Assembly: GCA_016218805.1 (NCBI GenBank) | Contig: JACRCW010000085.1 | Location: forward strand, 62,001 to 126,000 | Source: Deltaproteobacteria bacterium | GTDB taxonomy: Bacteria > Myxococcota > JACRCW01 | Direction of reading: 5' to 3' | Length of the DNA stretch: 64,000 nucleotides | Shown: piece by piece, positions 33,626 through 41,909 of the stretch | How positions within the stretch are numbered: the first letter of the stretch is position 1 | Layout: every line of letters begins with the position of its first letter | The notes under the pieces: generated by a model | Told to the model about the DNA's origin: nothing | Database searches by the model: none | Seen by the model: only the letters and a program-made list of their open reading frames with translations | Position numbers and translations under genes: made by a program

Positions 33626-34027
33626 TCACAAAGACAGGGCAAGCCCGTACAACACGCCCAGCACCAGCATTTCGGCCAGGCCCGCAGCGAGCGAATAGGC
33701 GAGCGTGACCACCGGAACGCGGAACATCATCCACTGTGAAGCCGCAGACATGACCACGCGGAAGAACCAGACCAGCACGCCGAACGACACCCCCTTCAGC
33801 AGCCCGGTGTCACCGGGGAGGCTGCCCTGCAACAGCAGGAACACGCCGGCCAGCACAAACCCGTAGGCAAGATCGATGGCTATGCCCGCGACCGGGTTGA
33901 GCGAGGTCCGCGCGATGGGCGCGTAGAACTGATAAAGGCGGCGGGCGAGCGGATTGGCGTTGATCACGCCATCCAGGACGCCAAACAGGATCCCGCTGCC
34001 CACGCTGACGACGACGTAGGTCCCCAT
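33626..34027 (-). CDS. Small four-helix membrane protein
   Basis: 133 residues from ATG 34027. Four hydrophobic segments are visible (about 5-20, 45-67, 80-96, 105-131). The signature INANPLARRLYQFYAPIARTSLNP followed by AGIAIDLAYGFVLAGVFLLL and VVMSAASQWMMF is one I associate with a conserved but unnamed membrane family in diverse bacteria. No functional residues are obvious. It is convergent to the RND pump and divergent from the next gene (116-bp gap). Confidence 0.78.
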   Translation of the reverse strand: MGTYVVVSVGSGILFGVLDGVINANPLARRLYQFYAPIARTSLNPVAGIAIDLAYGFVLAGVFLLLQGSLPGDTGLLKGVSFGVLVWFFRVVMSAASQWMMFRVPVVTLAYSLAAGLAEMLVLGVLYGLALSL

Positions 34028-34143
34028 GCGCGGTCAATTGATCATCCGCGCGCCTCCGGGCAAACGTCCTTCCGGGCGACGCAACGCTGCGGCACCTCGT
34101 TGGTCCGCGGATTGCTCGCCGCGATTGCCACAAGGAGGCCCCC

Positions 34144-34650
34144 ATGGAGGTCAACGAGCTGCCCGTCTACGACAAGTCCGACAACCCCACCGGCTGCTGC
34201 CCGCGATTCCACCCGGAAGCGTGGGACGACAAGGAGATACAGTTTGACAACAAGCTGTTCGTGCGCGCGTCCACGGTGAGCCTGTTCCACATCCCGCTCA
34301 ACATGAGCTCGGTGTTCAGCAGGACGTGGGGCGCCATTGAGCAGGCCCATGCAGACCGCGGCGCCTTCCTGGTCTTGACCCAGGACGAATCTCCCTGGCA
34401 CGCCGACCACCTGTTCTGCGTTGACCGCGAGATCCCCGGCGCGGACATGGTGCGCCTGACGGGCAACTACCTCACCAGGGTATTTGAAGGCCCGTATTCC
34501 GGCGTCCCGGAGTGGTGCAAGCAGATGGCGCACGTCGTCGAAGCGAAGGGGAAGCACCTGGAGAAGCTCTATTACTTCTACACAACCTGCCCCAAGTGCG
34601 CGAAGGCGTACGGGCACAACTACGTCGTGGGTTTCGCGCAGGTCGTGTAG
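34144..34650 (+). CDS. Conserved hypothetical protein with CxxC motif
   Basis: 168 residues from ATG 34144, preceded by a strong AAGGAGG 6 nt upstream. The protein is soluble. Features are TGCCPRFHPEAWDDKEIQFDNKLFVR near the start, a central DESPWHADHLFCVDREIPGADMVRLTGNYLTRVFEGPYSG, and a C-terminal YYFYTTCPKCAKAYGHNYVVGFAQVV with a CPKC pair. Similar proteins are sometimes labelled hydrolase in databases, but I see no catalytic signature, so the label is not used. His and Cys positions (TGCCPRFH, CPKC) could bind a metal. Confidence 0.75.
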   Translation: MEVNELPVYDKSDNPTGCCPRFHPEAWDDKEIQFDNKLFVRASTVSLFHIPLNMSSVFSRTWGAIEQAHADRGAFLVLTQDESPWHADHLFCVDREIPGADMVRLTGNYLTRVFEGPYSGVPEWCKQMAHVVEAKGKHLEKLYYFYTTCPKCAKAYGHNYVVGFAQVV

Positions 34651-34801
34651 GGCACGGGGGGTGACGTCGACGAACGTCGAGTTCTTCGCTCGCACGCGCC
34701 GCACGCGGTGGCTTGGGATCACTGCTGAGACCGTGGAGGTCCAGCGCCCGTGACGCGCGCTTGCGTGCCACACGTGCGCCATTTTGGGCGGATTGTCGTC
34801 T

Positions 34802-34841
34802 CATACAGACGTCTGTATGCCTGTCCAAAGACGTCTGTATG
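34802..34841. promoter_or_regulatory. 18-bp perfect palindrome plus a repeated half, TetR-operator-like
   Basis: CATACAGACGTCTGTATG (34802-34819) is a perfect 18-bp palindrome, and AGACGTCTGTATG recurs at 34829-34841 with a 9-bp gap. It is AT-richer than its surroundings and of a size and symmetry common to TetR-family operators. It lies in the 273-bp spacer between two convergent stop codons, where no promoter is expected, and no regulator gene is nearby. Confidence 0.6.
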
Positions 34842-34923
34842 GGCTCCCACACGTGAGCTTCAGCCCTGAGCCCTCGACGACTCAGCGCAGCGGCCTCGAC
34901 GAGCGGGGGCGCGAGCGCTTGCG

Positions 34924-37920
34924 TCAGCCCTCCAGTTCGTCCGGGGGCGTGAAGCCGCGGCGCATGGTGTTCTCCGTGACCACGCGCGGGTCCATGAACT
35001 GCAGCAGGTAGTCCGGTCCGCCGGACTTGCTGCCCACCCCGCTCATGCGGCTGCCGCCAAACGGCTGCCGGAACACCAGCGCGCCCGTCGTGCCGCGGTT
35101 CAGGTAAAGATTCCCAACGCGGAACCGTTGGCGGGCCGCCGCCAGGTGCGCCGGGGACCGCGAGAACACGCCGCCGGTCAGCGCGTACCGCACCCCGTTG
35201 GCCATCGCGAGTGCCTCGTCAAAGTCCTTGGCCTTGGTCACCGCCACCACCGGCCCGAACAGTTCCTCCTGGGCCAGCGTGCTCCGGGGGTCCACGTCAC
35301 AGAACACCGTGGGCGGGACGTAGCAGCCCTTGAGGCTCCCCGGGACATCCTTTTCTGCCAGCAGCGTGTGCTCCTTCTTGAAACCCGCAATCGCCCGCAG
35401 CAGGCGCTCCTGGGAAGGCCGGTCAATGACGGGGGGCAGCTGCGTGGCGGGATGGCACGGGTCACCCATGACCAGGTCCTTCACCGCGGCGCCCAGGCGC
35501 TGGCAGAACAGGTCGTACGCCTCCTCCACCACAATCACGCGGCTGCACGCGCTGCATTTCTGCCCCGCGTAGCCAAACGCGCTGTACATGACGCCCAGCA
35601 CCGCCTCGTCCAGGTCCGCGTCCGCGTCAACAATGACCGCGTTCTTCCCGCCCATCTCAATGATGACCTTCTTGACGTTGCGCTGGCCCGGCAGCGTGTG
35701 CCCCGCGGTCTCCGCCAGGCCCAGGCCCACCTCCATGGAACCGGTGAACGCAATCATGTCCACCTCCGGGCTGGCCACCAGCGCCGGGCCCACCACGGAA
35801 CCGCGGCCGGGTACAAACTGCAAAACGTCCGGCGGCGCTCCGGCCTCCTGCAGGATGCGGAACAGGTGCGCGCCGATGACGGAGGACTGCCCCGCGGGCT
35901 TCATGATCACCGCGTTGCCGGTGACCAGCGCGGCGGTGGTCATGCCGCACAGGATGGCCAGCGGGAAGTTCCACGGTGCAATGACCACCACGACACCGCG
36001 GCCCTCATAGAACAGGTGGTTCAGTTCGCCGGGAATCTTCCCCATGCGGCGCGGCTTGCCCAGCCGCCGCATCTCCTGCGCGTAGTAGCGACAAAAGTCC
36101 ACCGCCTCCGCCAGGTCCGCGTCCGCCTCCTTCCACGGCTTGCCTTCCTCCAGGACCATCAGCGCCGCCAGCCGCGCGCGGTCCTGTTCCATCAGGTTGG
36201 CCGCCTTTTCCAGGACCCCGGCCCGAACATCCACGGGCGCGTCCACCCACTTCTCGTACGCCTTGCGCGCCACCTCCAACGCCTTCTTGGTGTGCTCCGG
36301 CTGCGCGGAGGCCACCTTGCCAATGATCTCCTCCGGGTTGTGCGGGTTGTAGGACGGCTCCCACTGACCGGTGGTGAGTTTCTCGCCGTTGATGACAATG
36401 GGGTGCTCCTTGCCCACCCAGTCCCGGCGCACGTCATCAATGGCCTTCTTCATCCGCGCCTGGTTGTCCGCCATGGCCAGGTCCAGGAACGCCAGGTTGT
36501 GGAACTCCGCGTTCACCGCCGCGCCGCCGGCCTTGCCGTCAAACGGCTCCGGCGCCTTGAGCAGCGTGGCCACGTCAACGTTGTCGTGGTGGCTGGCGCG
36601 CAGGAATGACTGGTTGGACGTGTTCTCCAGGAGCCGGCGCACCAGGTAGGCCATGCCGGGCAGCAGTTCACCAATGGGCGCGTACACGCGCACGCGCGTG
36701 CCCATGCCGCGGATGGCGCGCCGCGGGGGCTCCGCCATGCCGTACAGCATCTGCACCTCCACGGCCTTGTCCGGGACGCTCTTCTGCTTGGCCAGCGCCA
36801 GCGCCGCGGCCACGGAGCGCGTGTTGTGGCTCCCGAACGCGGGCCGCACGTGACGCCACTCGTCCATCATGCGCGCGCTGAGCTTTTCGTACATCGCGTC
36901 GGTGTGTTCCTTGACGGAGAACACCGGGCACGGCCAACCGCGCTGCGCGGCCAGCACGGTCTCGTAATCCCAGTACGCACCTTTCACCAGCCGCACGGTC
37001 AGCGGCGTCCCGCGGTTGCGCGCCAGGCGCACCAACCGGTCCAGGTCCGCGTCGCTGTCGCGCAGGTACGCCTGCACGACGACACCCAGGTGCGGGTAGT
37101 CCTTGAGCGCGCTGTCCATGCACAGGCGTTCAAACACGCGGTAGGTGGTCTCCCGCAGCGAAAACTGCTCCATATCCACGTTGACAAACACGTTGTTGGC
37201 GCGCGCCTTCTTCAGCATGGGCAACAACCGCGCGGCCAGGCGGTCAGCGCTGCCCTCAGGGTCCAGGCTGTTGAGGGTGGCATCCAGCGCGGACAGCTTC
37301 AGGGACACGTTCACGCGCGGGATCTTCTCGCCGTCCACGCCTTCGTCCACCAGCGGGTCCGCCGCAAACGTGGGCACCTCCTTGGAGAGCGTATCCACCA
37401 GCTCCTCATAGCGGTGCAGGTAATCCACGGATTCCTTGTCAGACACCGCGGCCTCACCCAGCAGGTCCACGGTGAACGCCATGCCGTCCTTGTGGATCTT
37501 CCTGAGCTCCTTGAGCGCGTCCTTGCCGTCCTTCCCGACGATGAAGCGCTCCGCCATCTGCTCAATGTTCTTCTTCATGGTGTTGGCGGCGAGCTTGCCG
37601 GTGAAGCCGCTGCCGCCGGCCATGCCCAGCGCCGCCTTCATCACCGCGGGCATCTCCAGGTCCTGCTGCAGCAGGTACTCCTGCACGTGCTCGCTGATCT
37701 GCTCGGCGGTGCGCAGTGACGGGAGCACGTCCACAAAGCGGAACATGTTCACCTTGAACTGCTCGTCCTGCATGGCCCAGTCCATGAGCTTGCCGCTCCA
37801 CCAGGACGTGTCAAAGATGCCGGGCGTCTCGCCCTTCATGCGCTCAAAGATTTCCTTGCCGAGCTTCTGGACCTGCTCTTCAAGGGGAGTACCGGGGCGG
37901 GGCGCGTTCTGGGACACCAT
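34924..37920 (-). CDS. putA: Bifunctional proline dehydrogenase / P5C dehydrogenase (PutA type)
   Basis: 998 residues from ATG 37920, with GAGGAAG upstream. The N-terminal proline dehydrogenase barrel (about 130-440) oxidises proline to P5C using FAD: VNVSLKLSALDA, FVNVDMEQFSLRE, VVVQAYLRDSDAD, TVRLVKGAYWDYE, FGSHNTRSVA, VQMLYGMAEPPRR, RVRVYAPIGELLPGMAYLVRRLLENTSNQSFLR. The C-terminal aldehyde dehydrogenase (about 500-985) makes glutamate: VVVVIAPWNFPLAI, FTGSMEVG, VIIEMGGKNAVIVD and the catalytic Cys789 in GYAGQKCSACSR. No N-terminal DNA-binding domain is seen, so it is not the repressor form. Length is that of minimal PutA proteins. The promoter probably lies in the 156-bp gap upstream. Confidence 0.95.
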   Translation of the reverse strand: MVSQNAPRPGTPLEEQVQKLGKEIFERMKGETPGIFDTSWWSGKLMDWAMQDEQFKVNMFRFVDVLPSLRTAEQISEHVQEYLLQQDLEMPAVMKAALGMAGGSGFTGKLAANTMKKNIEQMAERFIVGKDGKDALKELRKIHKDGMAFTVDLLGEAAVSDKESVDYLHRYEELVDTLSKEVPTFAADPLVDEGVDGEKIPRVNVSLKLSALDATLNSLDPEGSADRLAARLLPMLKKARANNVFVNVDMEQFSLRETTYRVFERLCMDSALKDYPHLGVVVQAYLRDSDADLDRLVRLARNRGTPLTVRLVKGAYWDYETVLAAQRGWPCPVFSVKEHTDAMYEKLSARMMDEWRHVRPAFGSHNTRSVAAALALAKQKSVPDKAVEVQMLYGMAEPPRRAIRGMGTRVRVYAPIGELLPGMAYLVRRLLENTSNQSFLRASHHDNVDVATLLKAPEPFDGKAGGAAVNAEFHNLAFLDLAMADNQARMKKAIDDVRRDWVGKEHPIVINGEKLTTGQWEPSYNPHNPEEIIGKVASAQPEHTKKALEVARKAYEKWVDAPVDVRAGVLEKAANLMEQDRARLAALMVLEEGKPWKEADADLAEAVDFCRYYAQEMRRLGKPRRMGKIPGELNHLFYEGRGVVVVIAPWNFPLAILCGMTTAALVTGNAVIMKPAGQSSVIGAHLFRILQEAGAPPDVLQFVPGRGSVVGPALVASPEVDMIAFTGSMEVGLGLAETAGHTLPGQRNVKKVIIEMGGKNAVIVDADADLDEAVLGVMYSAFGYAGQKCSACSRVIVVEEAYDLFCQRLGAAVKDLVMGDPCHPATQLPPVIDRPSQERLLRAIAGFKKEHTLLAEKDVPGSLKGCYVPPTVFCDVDPRSTLAQEELFGPVVAVTKAKDFDEALAMANGVRYALTGGVFSRSPAHLAAARQRFRVGNLYLNRGTTGALVFRQPFGGSRMSGVGSKSGGPDYLLQFMDPRVVTENTMRRGFTPPDELEG

Positions 37921-38076
37921 GGGCGGCTTCCTCTGTACCCGCGCTGCACGCCGCGGGCGGCTCAAGGAGCGCCTCCGGTACCCCGTTGGAGCGCGCCCTG
38001 CAACGCCACGCTGACGACGTGGCAGACGCGCCATCGCCCCCGTCCACGTCTGCGGCGTGACCGCACCGGCCGCCGT

Positions 38077-38754
38077 TCACTCCACGTCGAGCGACGCCCC
38101 GTTGTCACCCGGTCCCAGGCGCAACAGCAGGTCCGCCGCCCGCGGGGCCCAGGTCTCCGGCCGCGCATAGGAGGCCGCCGACTCCGGCCAGCAGCGGCGC
38201 AACATGTCCGTGTCAATGATGCCCGGGTTGAGCGCCACCACCGCCACGCCGCGCGTCACGTCCTGCGCGGCCGCCGCGCTGAACCCCTCCACCGCAAACT
38301 TGCTGGCGCAATACGGTGCCACCCCCGCATCCGTGGACCGCCCCCAGCCCGACGACAGGTTCACCAGCACACCGCGCCGCCGTGCGTTCATGCCGGGGAG
38401 GAACGCGCGCGCCACGTGGAACACGCCGCGCACGTTCACGTCCACCACGCGCGCAAACTCGTCAACGGGCACCTCCCACACCGGCCGCGGGTCATTCATC
38501 AGCGCCGCGTTGCTCACCACCAGGTCCGGCGCTCCGCCCGCCTCCACGCGCGCGGCCCACGCGGCCACCGCCGCCGCGTCCGTCACATCCACGCATTCAA
38601 ACCGGTGTTCGCCTCCCAGCTCGCGCTGCAAGGCGTCCAGCGCCGTGCCGTCACGCCCGCACCCGTGCACCAGGTGTCCGCGCCGGGCCAGCTCCACGCA
38701 CAGCGCGCGCCCCAGCCCGCGGCTGGCCCCCGTGACGACGATGACCCGCCTCAC
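38077..38754 (-). CDS. Short-chain dehydrogenase/reductase (SDR)
   Basis: 225 residues from GTG 38754, overlapping the upstream stop as GTGA. Classical SDR motifs: TGASRGLGRA (dinucleotide binding, residues about 8-17), SNAALMND (in place of NNAG), and the catalytic Ser-Tyr-Lys as NLSSGWGRSTDAGVAPYCASKFAVEGF. LNPGIIDTDM follows. The cofactor is NAD(P)H; substrate unknown. Translational coupling to the upstream alpha/beta hydrolase suggests a shared pathway. Confidence 0.92.
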   Translation of the reverse strand: MRRVIVVTGASRGLGRALCVELARRGHLVHGCGRDGTALDALQRELGGEHRFECVDVTDAAAVAAWAARVEAGGAPDLVVSNAALMNDPRPVWEVPVDEFARVVDVNVRGVFHVARAFLPGMNARRRGVLVNLSSGWGRSTDAGVAPYCASKFAVEGFSAAAAQDVTRGVAVVALNPGIIDTDMLRRCWPESAASYARPETWAPRAADLLLRLGPGDNGASLDVE

Positions 38755-39722
38755 GCGCGGCCCAGGCGCTCCACGCTGGCCTCTTCCAGCGCGCGTGCGC
38801 TGTCTGTCTCGTGGGCGTGACCCAGCACGCGTTCGCGCAGGAACTTCTCCAGCCGCAGGTTGATGAGCTCCGGTTGCTCCACCAGCGCGCCGTGGCTGCC
38901 GGCGGGGATGATCAGCAGCTCACTGCCCGGGATGCGGTCATGCATGCGGCGGCTGAGCCACAGCGGCGTGTAGATGTCCCGCTCGCCGCCAATGACCAGC
39001 ACCGGCACCTTGATGTCACCCAGGATGTCCTCCGTGGTGTGCGTGCCCATGGCGCGCGCCATGTGCATGAACACGCGCAGGTCCAGCGCGGCCAGGTTCT
39101 CCATGTACGGCCGGATGTCATGCTGGTGGAACATGGCGCCGTTGACCATGCCCACCAGGCTGGCTGCCGGCAGCGTGAGGCTGCTGCGCGCGGCCAACGC
39201 CGTGACCCACTGGATGGGCCAGCGCACGCGCGTGGACACGTGGAACACCACGGGGAACACCTTCCCCACCAGTGACGTGTTGAAGAACGTGTTGATGGCT
39301 TTGCCATACGTACCCAGCAGCGGGATGAGCCCCGCCACGCGGTCATTGTGGCGGCGGTAGTATTCCAGGATCACCTGCACGCCCATGGAATGGCCAATGA
39401 ACGCGGCGCGGCGGATGCCCGCGTGCGCCATCACGGCGTCCAGGTCGTCGGCGTTCTGCTCAATGGAGAGTTCCTTGAAGCTGGCGGGGAAGCTGCTGTC
39501 ACCGTGGCCGCGGTAGTCCCACACCAGGACTTCGGCGCGGGAGCCGAAGTACCGCGCCAGGTAGTGCCAGAAGAACGTGCTGCACCCCAGGCCGTTGCAG
39601 CACACAATGGCCGGCCAGCCGGGATGCGCGTGGCCAAACACCTGCCAGGCAAGGCGCGCCCCGTCCGCCGTGACCACCGTGCCTTCACGCGTAGGGGGAC
39701 CAAACAGGTGCGGGTAGGCCAC
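38751..39722 (-). CDS. Alpha/beta hydrolase
   Basis: 323 residues from GTG 39722, with GGAGGAAGAC directly upstream. The fold is indicated by WDYRGHGDSS, the nucleophile elbow GHSMGVQ (Ser about residue 113), VLVIGGERDIYTPL (acid) and IIPAGSHGALVEQPE (His). The N-terminal FGPPTREGTVVTADGARLAWQVFG strands match the epoxide-hydrolase/esterase-type family. No signal peptide. It is coupled to the SDR gene by a GTGA overlap. Substrate cannot be named. Confidence 0.88.
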   Translation of the reverse strand: MAYPHLFGPPTREGTVVTADGARLAWQVFGHAHPGWPAIVCCNGLGCSTFFWHYLARYFGSRAEVLVWDYRGHGDSSFPASFKELSIEQNADDLDAVMAHAGIRRAAFIGHSMGVQVILEYYRRHNDRVAGLIPLLGTYGKAINTFFNTSLVGKVFPVVFHVSTRVRWPIQWVTALAARSSLTLPAASLVGMVNGAMFHQHDIRPYMENLAALDLRVFMHMARAMGTHTTEDILGDIKVPVLVIGGERDIYTPLWLSRRMHDRIPGSELLIIPAGSHGALVEQPELINLRLEKFLRERVLGHAHETDSARALEEASVERLGRA

Positions 39723-39807
39723 GTCTTCCTCCGTGCGCGTCCGTCAGCCCGGACGCCGCGGCGCACTCTATCGCACGTCGTCTGAGGCACCCACGCCCGG
39801 CGGGCGG

Positions 39808-40503
39808 CTACTGCACCGTCCACCGGAACACGGGGCTGGAAGTGTCGCCGAAGATCACGTTGCCGCTGTCCGTGCCCACTCCCACCGCACCGAACAACCA
39901 GTCCCCGGAATCCACGCCCGGTTGCACGGTGGCCTGCATCTGCACACAGCGCTCAGGCGCGGCGTTGGACAGCGCAAAGGGAACCAACACCTGCGGGCAC
40001 AACACCGTCACCGCCTGCGAGGTGAATGTCACGTCTTTCACCTCCACCGTGGCGCCCTGCACGGTGACCGTTCCCGCATCCCCCGTGTAACGCAGCAATA
40101 CCGCCACCTGCACCACGTCACCGGCGTGGACCACATCGGTGGCGGCCAGGTCATTGGTGATGGAGCCCAGGCACAGCGGTGGACCGCCGCTGGATGGCAG
40201 GTGCGCGCACACCCCCGCCGCGGCCGGCGCGCATGACAACAGGGTGGTGCACAGCCCGCCGGAGGACGACGAAGACGACGAGGACGAGCCGCCCGACGAT
40301 GAGGACGACGAAGACGACGAGGCGGAATCCCGCGGCCCGAGGGCCGGGATGGAGAAGCCCAGGCGGTTGTGACACTGCCCGTCGCGGCACTCCTGGTCGG
40401 GCGGGCAATCGGCGGGTGCGCCGCATGGTCCTTCGGGCAACGGGCACGCCAGTGAAACCACACCGGCACCAGCGAGTAAGAGCGCCAAACGCAACATCCT
40501 CAT
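39808..40503 (-). CDS. Lipoprotein with poly-serine linker
   Basis: 231 residues from ATG 40503, overlapping the upstream stop as ATGA. The lipobox is VVSLAC. A short Cys-rich module follows (CPLPEGPCGAPADCPPDQECRDGQCHNRLG, residues 20-50, a Dickkopf/EB-like pattern common in myxobacterial lipoproteins), then serine/glycine tracts (about 60-82) and a beta-rich C-terminal domain ending VFRWTVQ. No enzyme signature. It is coupled to the FlgO-like gene, and probably part of a lipoprotein gene set with the CAP and esterase genes. Confidence 0.72.
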   Translation of the reverse strand: MRMLRLALLLAGAGVVSLACPLPEGPCGAPADCPPDQECRDGQCHNRLGFSIPALGPRDSASSSSSSSSSGGSSSSSSSSSGGLCTTLLSCAPAAAGVCAHLPSSGGPPLCLGSITNDLAATDVVHAGDVVQVAVLLRYTGDAGTVTVQGATVEVKDVTFTSQAVTVLCPQVLVPFALSNAAPERCVQMQATVQPGVDSGDWLFGAVGVGTDSGNVIFGDTSSPVFRWTVQ

Positions 40504-41315
40504 GGTGCCACCATCCCGGCCACCAGCAGCGCCGTCCCGGCCCCGCCCGCTGCCATGGTCACCAGCACCGCCGCGGCCGACGCCGCAAGCGCAAGCCAGT
40601 ACAGGCCGCCCCAGCCCACCCCGCGCGCGGGCATCCCCAGGAACGCGGAGGGAGCCACAAACATGAGACCCCACGCCGCCGCCGCGACGACGCCACCCAC
40701 CGCCGCGCCGACCCCGGCCACACCTCCACCCCCCAGCCCGAGGGCGCCGGCCACGCGCAACGCGCGTGCCAGCGTGGACGGACCGGCGGCAGCCGCGGCG
40801 TCGGCGGAGGGAGCGGCAGCACGGCGCGGTGGCGGCGGGCGCCCCTTGCCCGGCAGGCGCGCCTTGCCCAGCAACTCAAACACCAGGTGCGGCGCCTCCT
40901 CCAACAGCACGCTGTCACTGGCGCCTGCAATGGACGGGCTCATGCTGGCGCGAACGGAGGCGGAGCTCATGTCCACCACGGAGAGGTTGATGATCCAGCG
41001 GTCCCCCAGGCGGCCCACGGACCCCATGAGAATGAAATCCACGCCCAGCGCGCCGGCCAGCTGCGCCAGGCATGACGACGACTGGCACGCCATCAGTTCC
41101 TGCTGGCGTTCAAAACCGAGCACCGCCTCCAGCTCGCGCGTGCCAATGACGCGGCGCAACCGGCCGTCATCCCGCACCAGCGTGGTCACCTGCGAAGTCA
41201 CCAGGTCCGCGGTGTCCGCGCTGACGCCGGTGCGCGCCTGCAGGGGCAGCACCGCCATGCTGGGGGACTCGGGCACACCCGCAAGGGACAGGGCACACAA
41301 CAGCCAACCGGTCAT
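40500..41315 (-). CDS. FlgO/CsgG-like secreted protein with C-terminal membrane helices
   Basis: 271 residues from ATG 41315 with AGGAG upstream. A signal peptide (LLCALSLAGVPES) precedes an FlgO/TolB-N-like domain: MAVLPLQARTGVSADTADLVTSQVTTLV, REL-E--LGFERQQELMACQSSSCLAQLAGALGVDFILMGSVGRLGDRWIINLSVVD (positions about 20-120). The C-terminal part is a Pro/Ala linker and then two or three hydrophobic glycine-rich stretches (about 190-270), unusual for this family. Such domains sit in the periplasm at the outer membrane; the role here is not known. Coupled to the downstream lipoprotein. Confidence 0.75.
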   Translation of the reverse strand: MTGWLLCALSLAGVPESPSMAVLPLQARTGVSADTADLVTSQVTTLVRDDGRLRRVIGTRELEAVLGFERQQELMACQSSSCLAQLAGALGVDFILMGSVGRLGDRWIINLSVVDMSSASVRASMSPSIAGASDSVLLEEAPHLVFELLGKARLPGKGRPPPPRRAAAPSADAAAAAGPSTLARALRVAGALGLGGGGVAGVGAAVGGVVAAAAWGLMFVAPSAFLGMPARGVGWGGLYWLALAASAAAVLVTMAAGGAGTALLVAGMVAP

Positions 41316-41329
41316 GGTCCCTGCTCCTG

Positions 41330-41902
41330 TCAGTACGGCCGGTGTCCCAAGTAGTTGCCGGGCGGATCGTAGTTGCACACCCAGAAGCGCCCGGCCATGG
41401 CGCCGCGGGTGCAGCGTGCGGTGCCGCAGCCCACCTCCGTGGTGGTGCGCCACACCAGCTGCGTGTAGTGGCCGCACTGCGCGCAACTGCACGCATTGGC
41501 CGCCAGGTCGTAGCAGGCGGCCTCCCCGGCCCACATCTCCACCACCGCGGTCGCCGTGGACGTCGGGTCGGAGGTCCAGGCGGCGTTCTCGCCCAGGTCA
41601 CCGCGCGCGGGATTGTGCGCCAGCTGTGAGCAGTCTGCCGCCAGCTGATTGGCCCAGCCCTGCGCCACGGCGGCGGCGGTCTCTGACCAGGTCAGCGTGC
41701 CCAGCGGCGGCGAGGGCGCGGGTGTGGCGCGCGCGCGCACCGCGTTGTGCGCGGCCACCATGCCTTCCATCCCGGCGGGCTCACCGGTGCCACCCGACGA
41801 CGACGATGCTGGGCCCGTCCCGCCCGTCCCGTCCGCGGTCCCGCACGCAACCAGCAGCAGGGCCAGTGCAGGCGCACCGCGCGTCACGCCGTAAACGGAC
41901 AT
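41330..41902 (-). CDS. CAP/SCP (PR-1-like) domain lipoprotein
   Basis: 190 residues from ATG 41902, 7 nt after the esterase stop. The lipobox is LALLLVAC. A short Ser/Gly linker leads to a CAP domain: MVAAHNAVRARATPAP, LTWSETAAAVAQGWANQLAADC, LGENAAW, GHYTQLVWRTTTEVGCGTARC and the terminal FWVCNYDPPGNYLGHRPY. The His and Glu cavity residues (AHN, GENA, GHYTQ) are present. Eight or so Cys would form disulphides. Family members are extracellular; activity is usually unknown. Confidence 0.93.
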   Translation of the reverse strand: MSVYGVTRGAPALALLLVACGTADGTGGTGPASSSSGGTGEPAGMEGMVAAHNAVRARATPAPSPPLGTLTWSETAAAVAQGWANQLAADCSQLAHNPARGDLGENAAWTSDPTSTATAVVEMWAGEAACYDLAANACSCAQCGHYTQLVWRTTTEVGCGTARCTRGAMAGRFWVCNYDPPGNYLGHRPY

Positions 41903-41909
41903 GGCGGGC

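Noticed and set aside
34784..35011. Small + strand frame containing the palindrome
   Set aside because: Overlaps the 3' end of putA in antisense, no ribosome-binding site, composition not protein-like.
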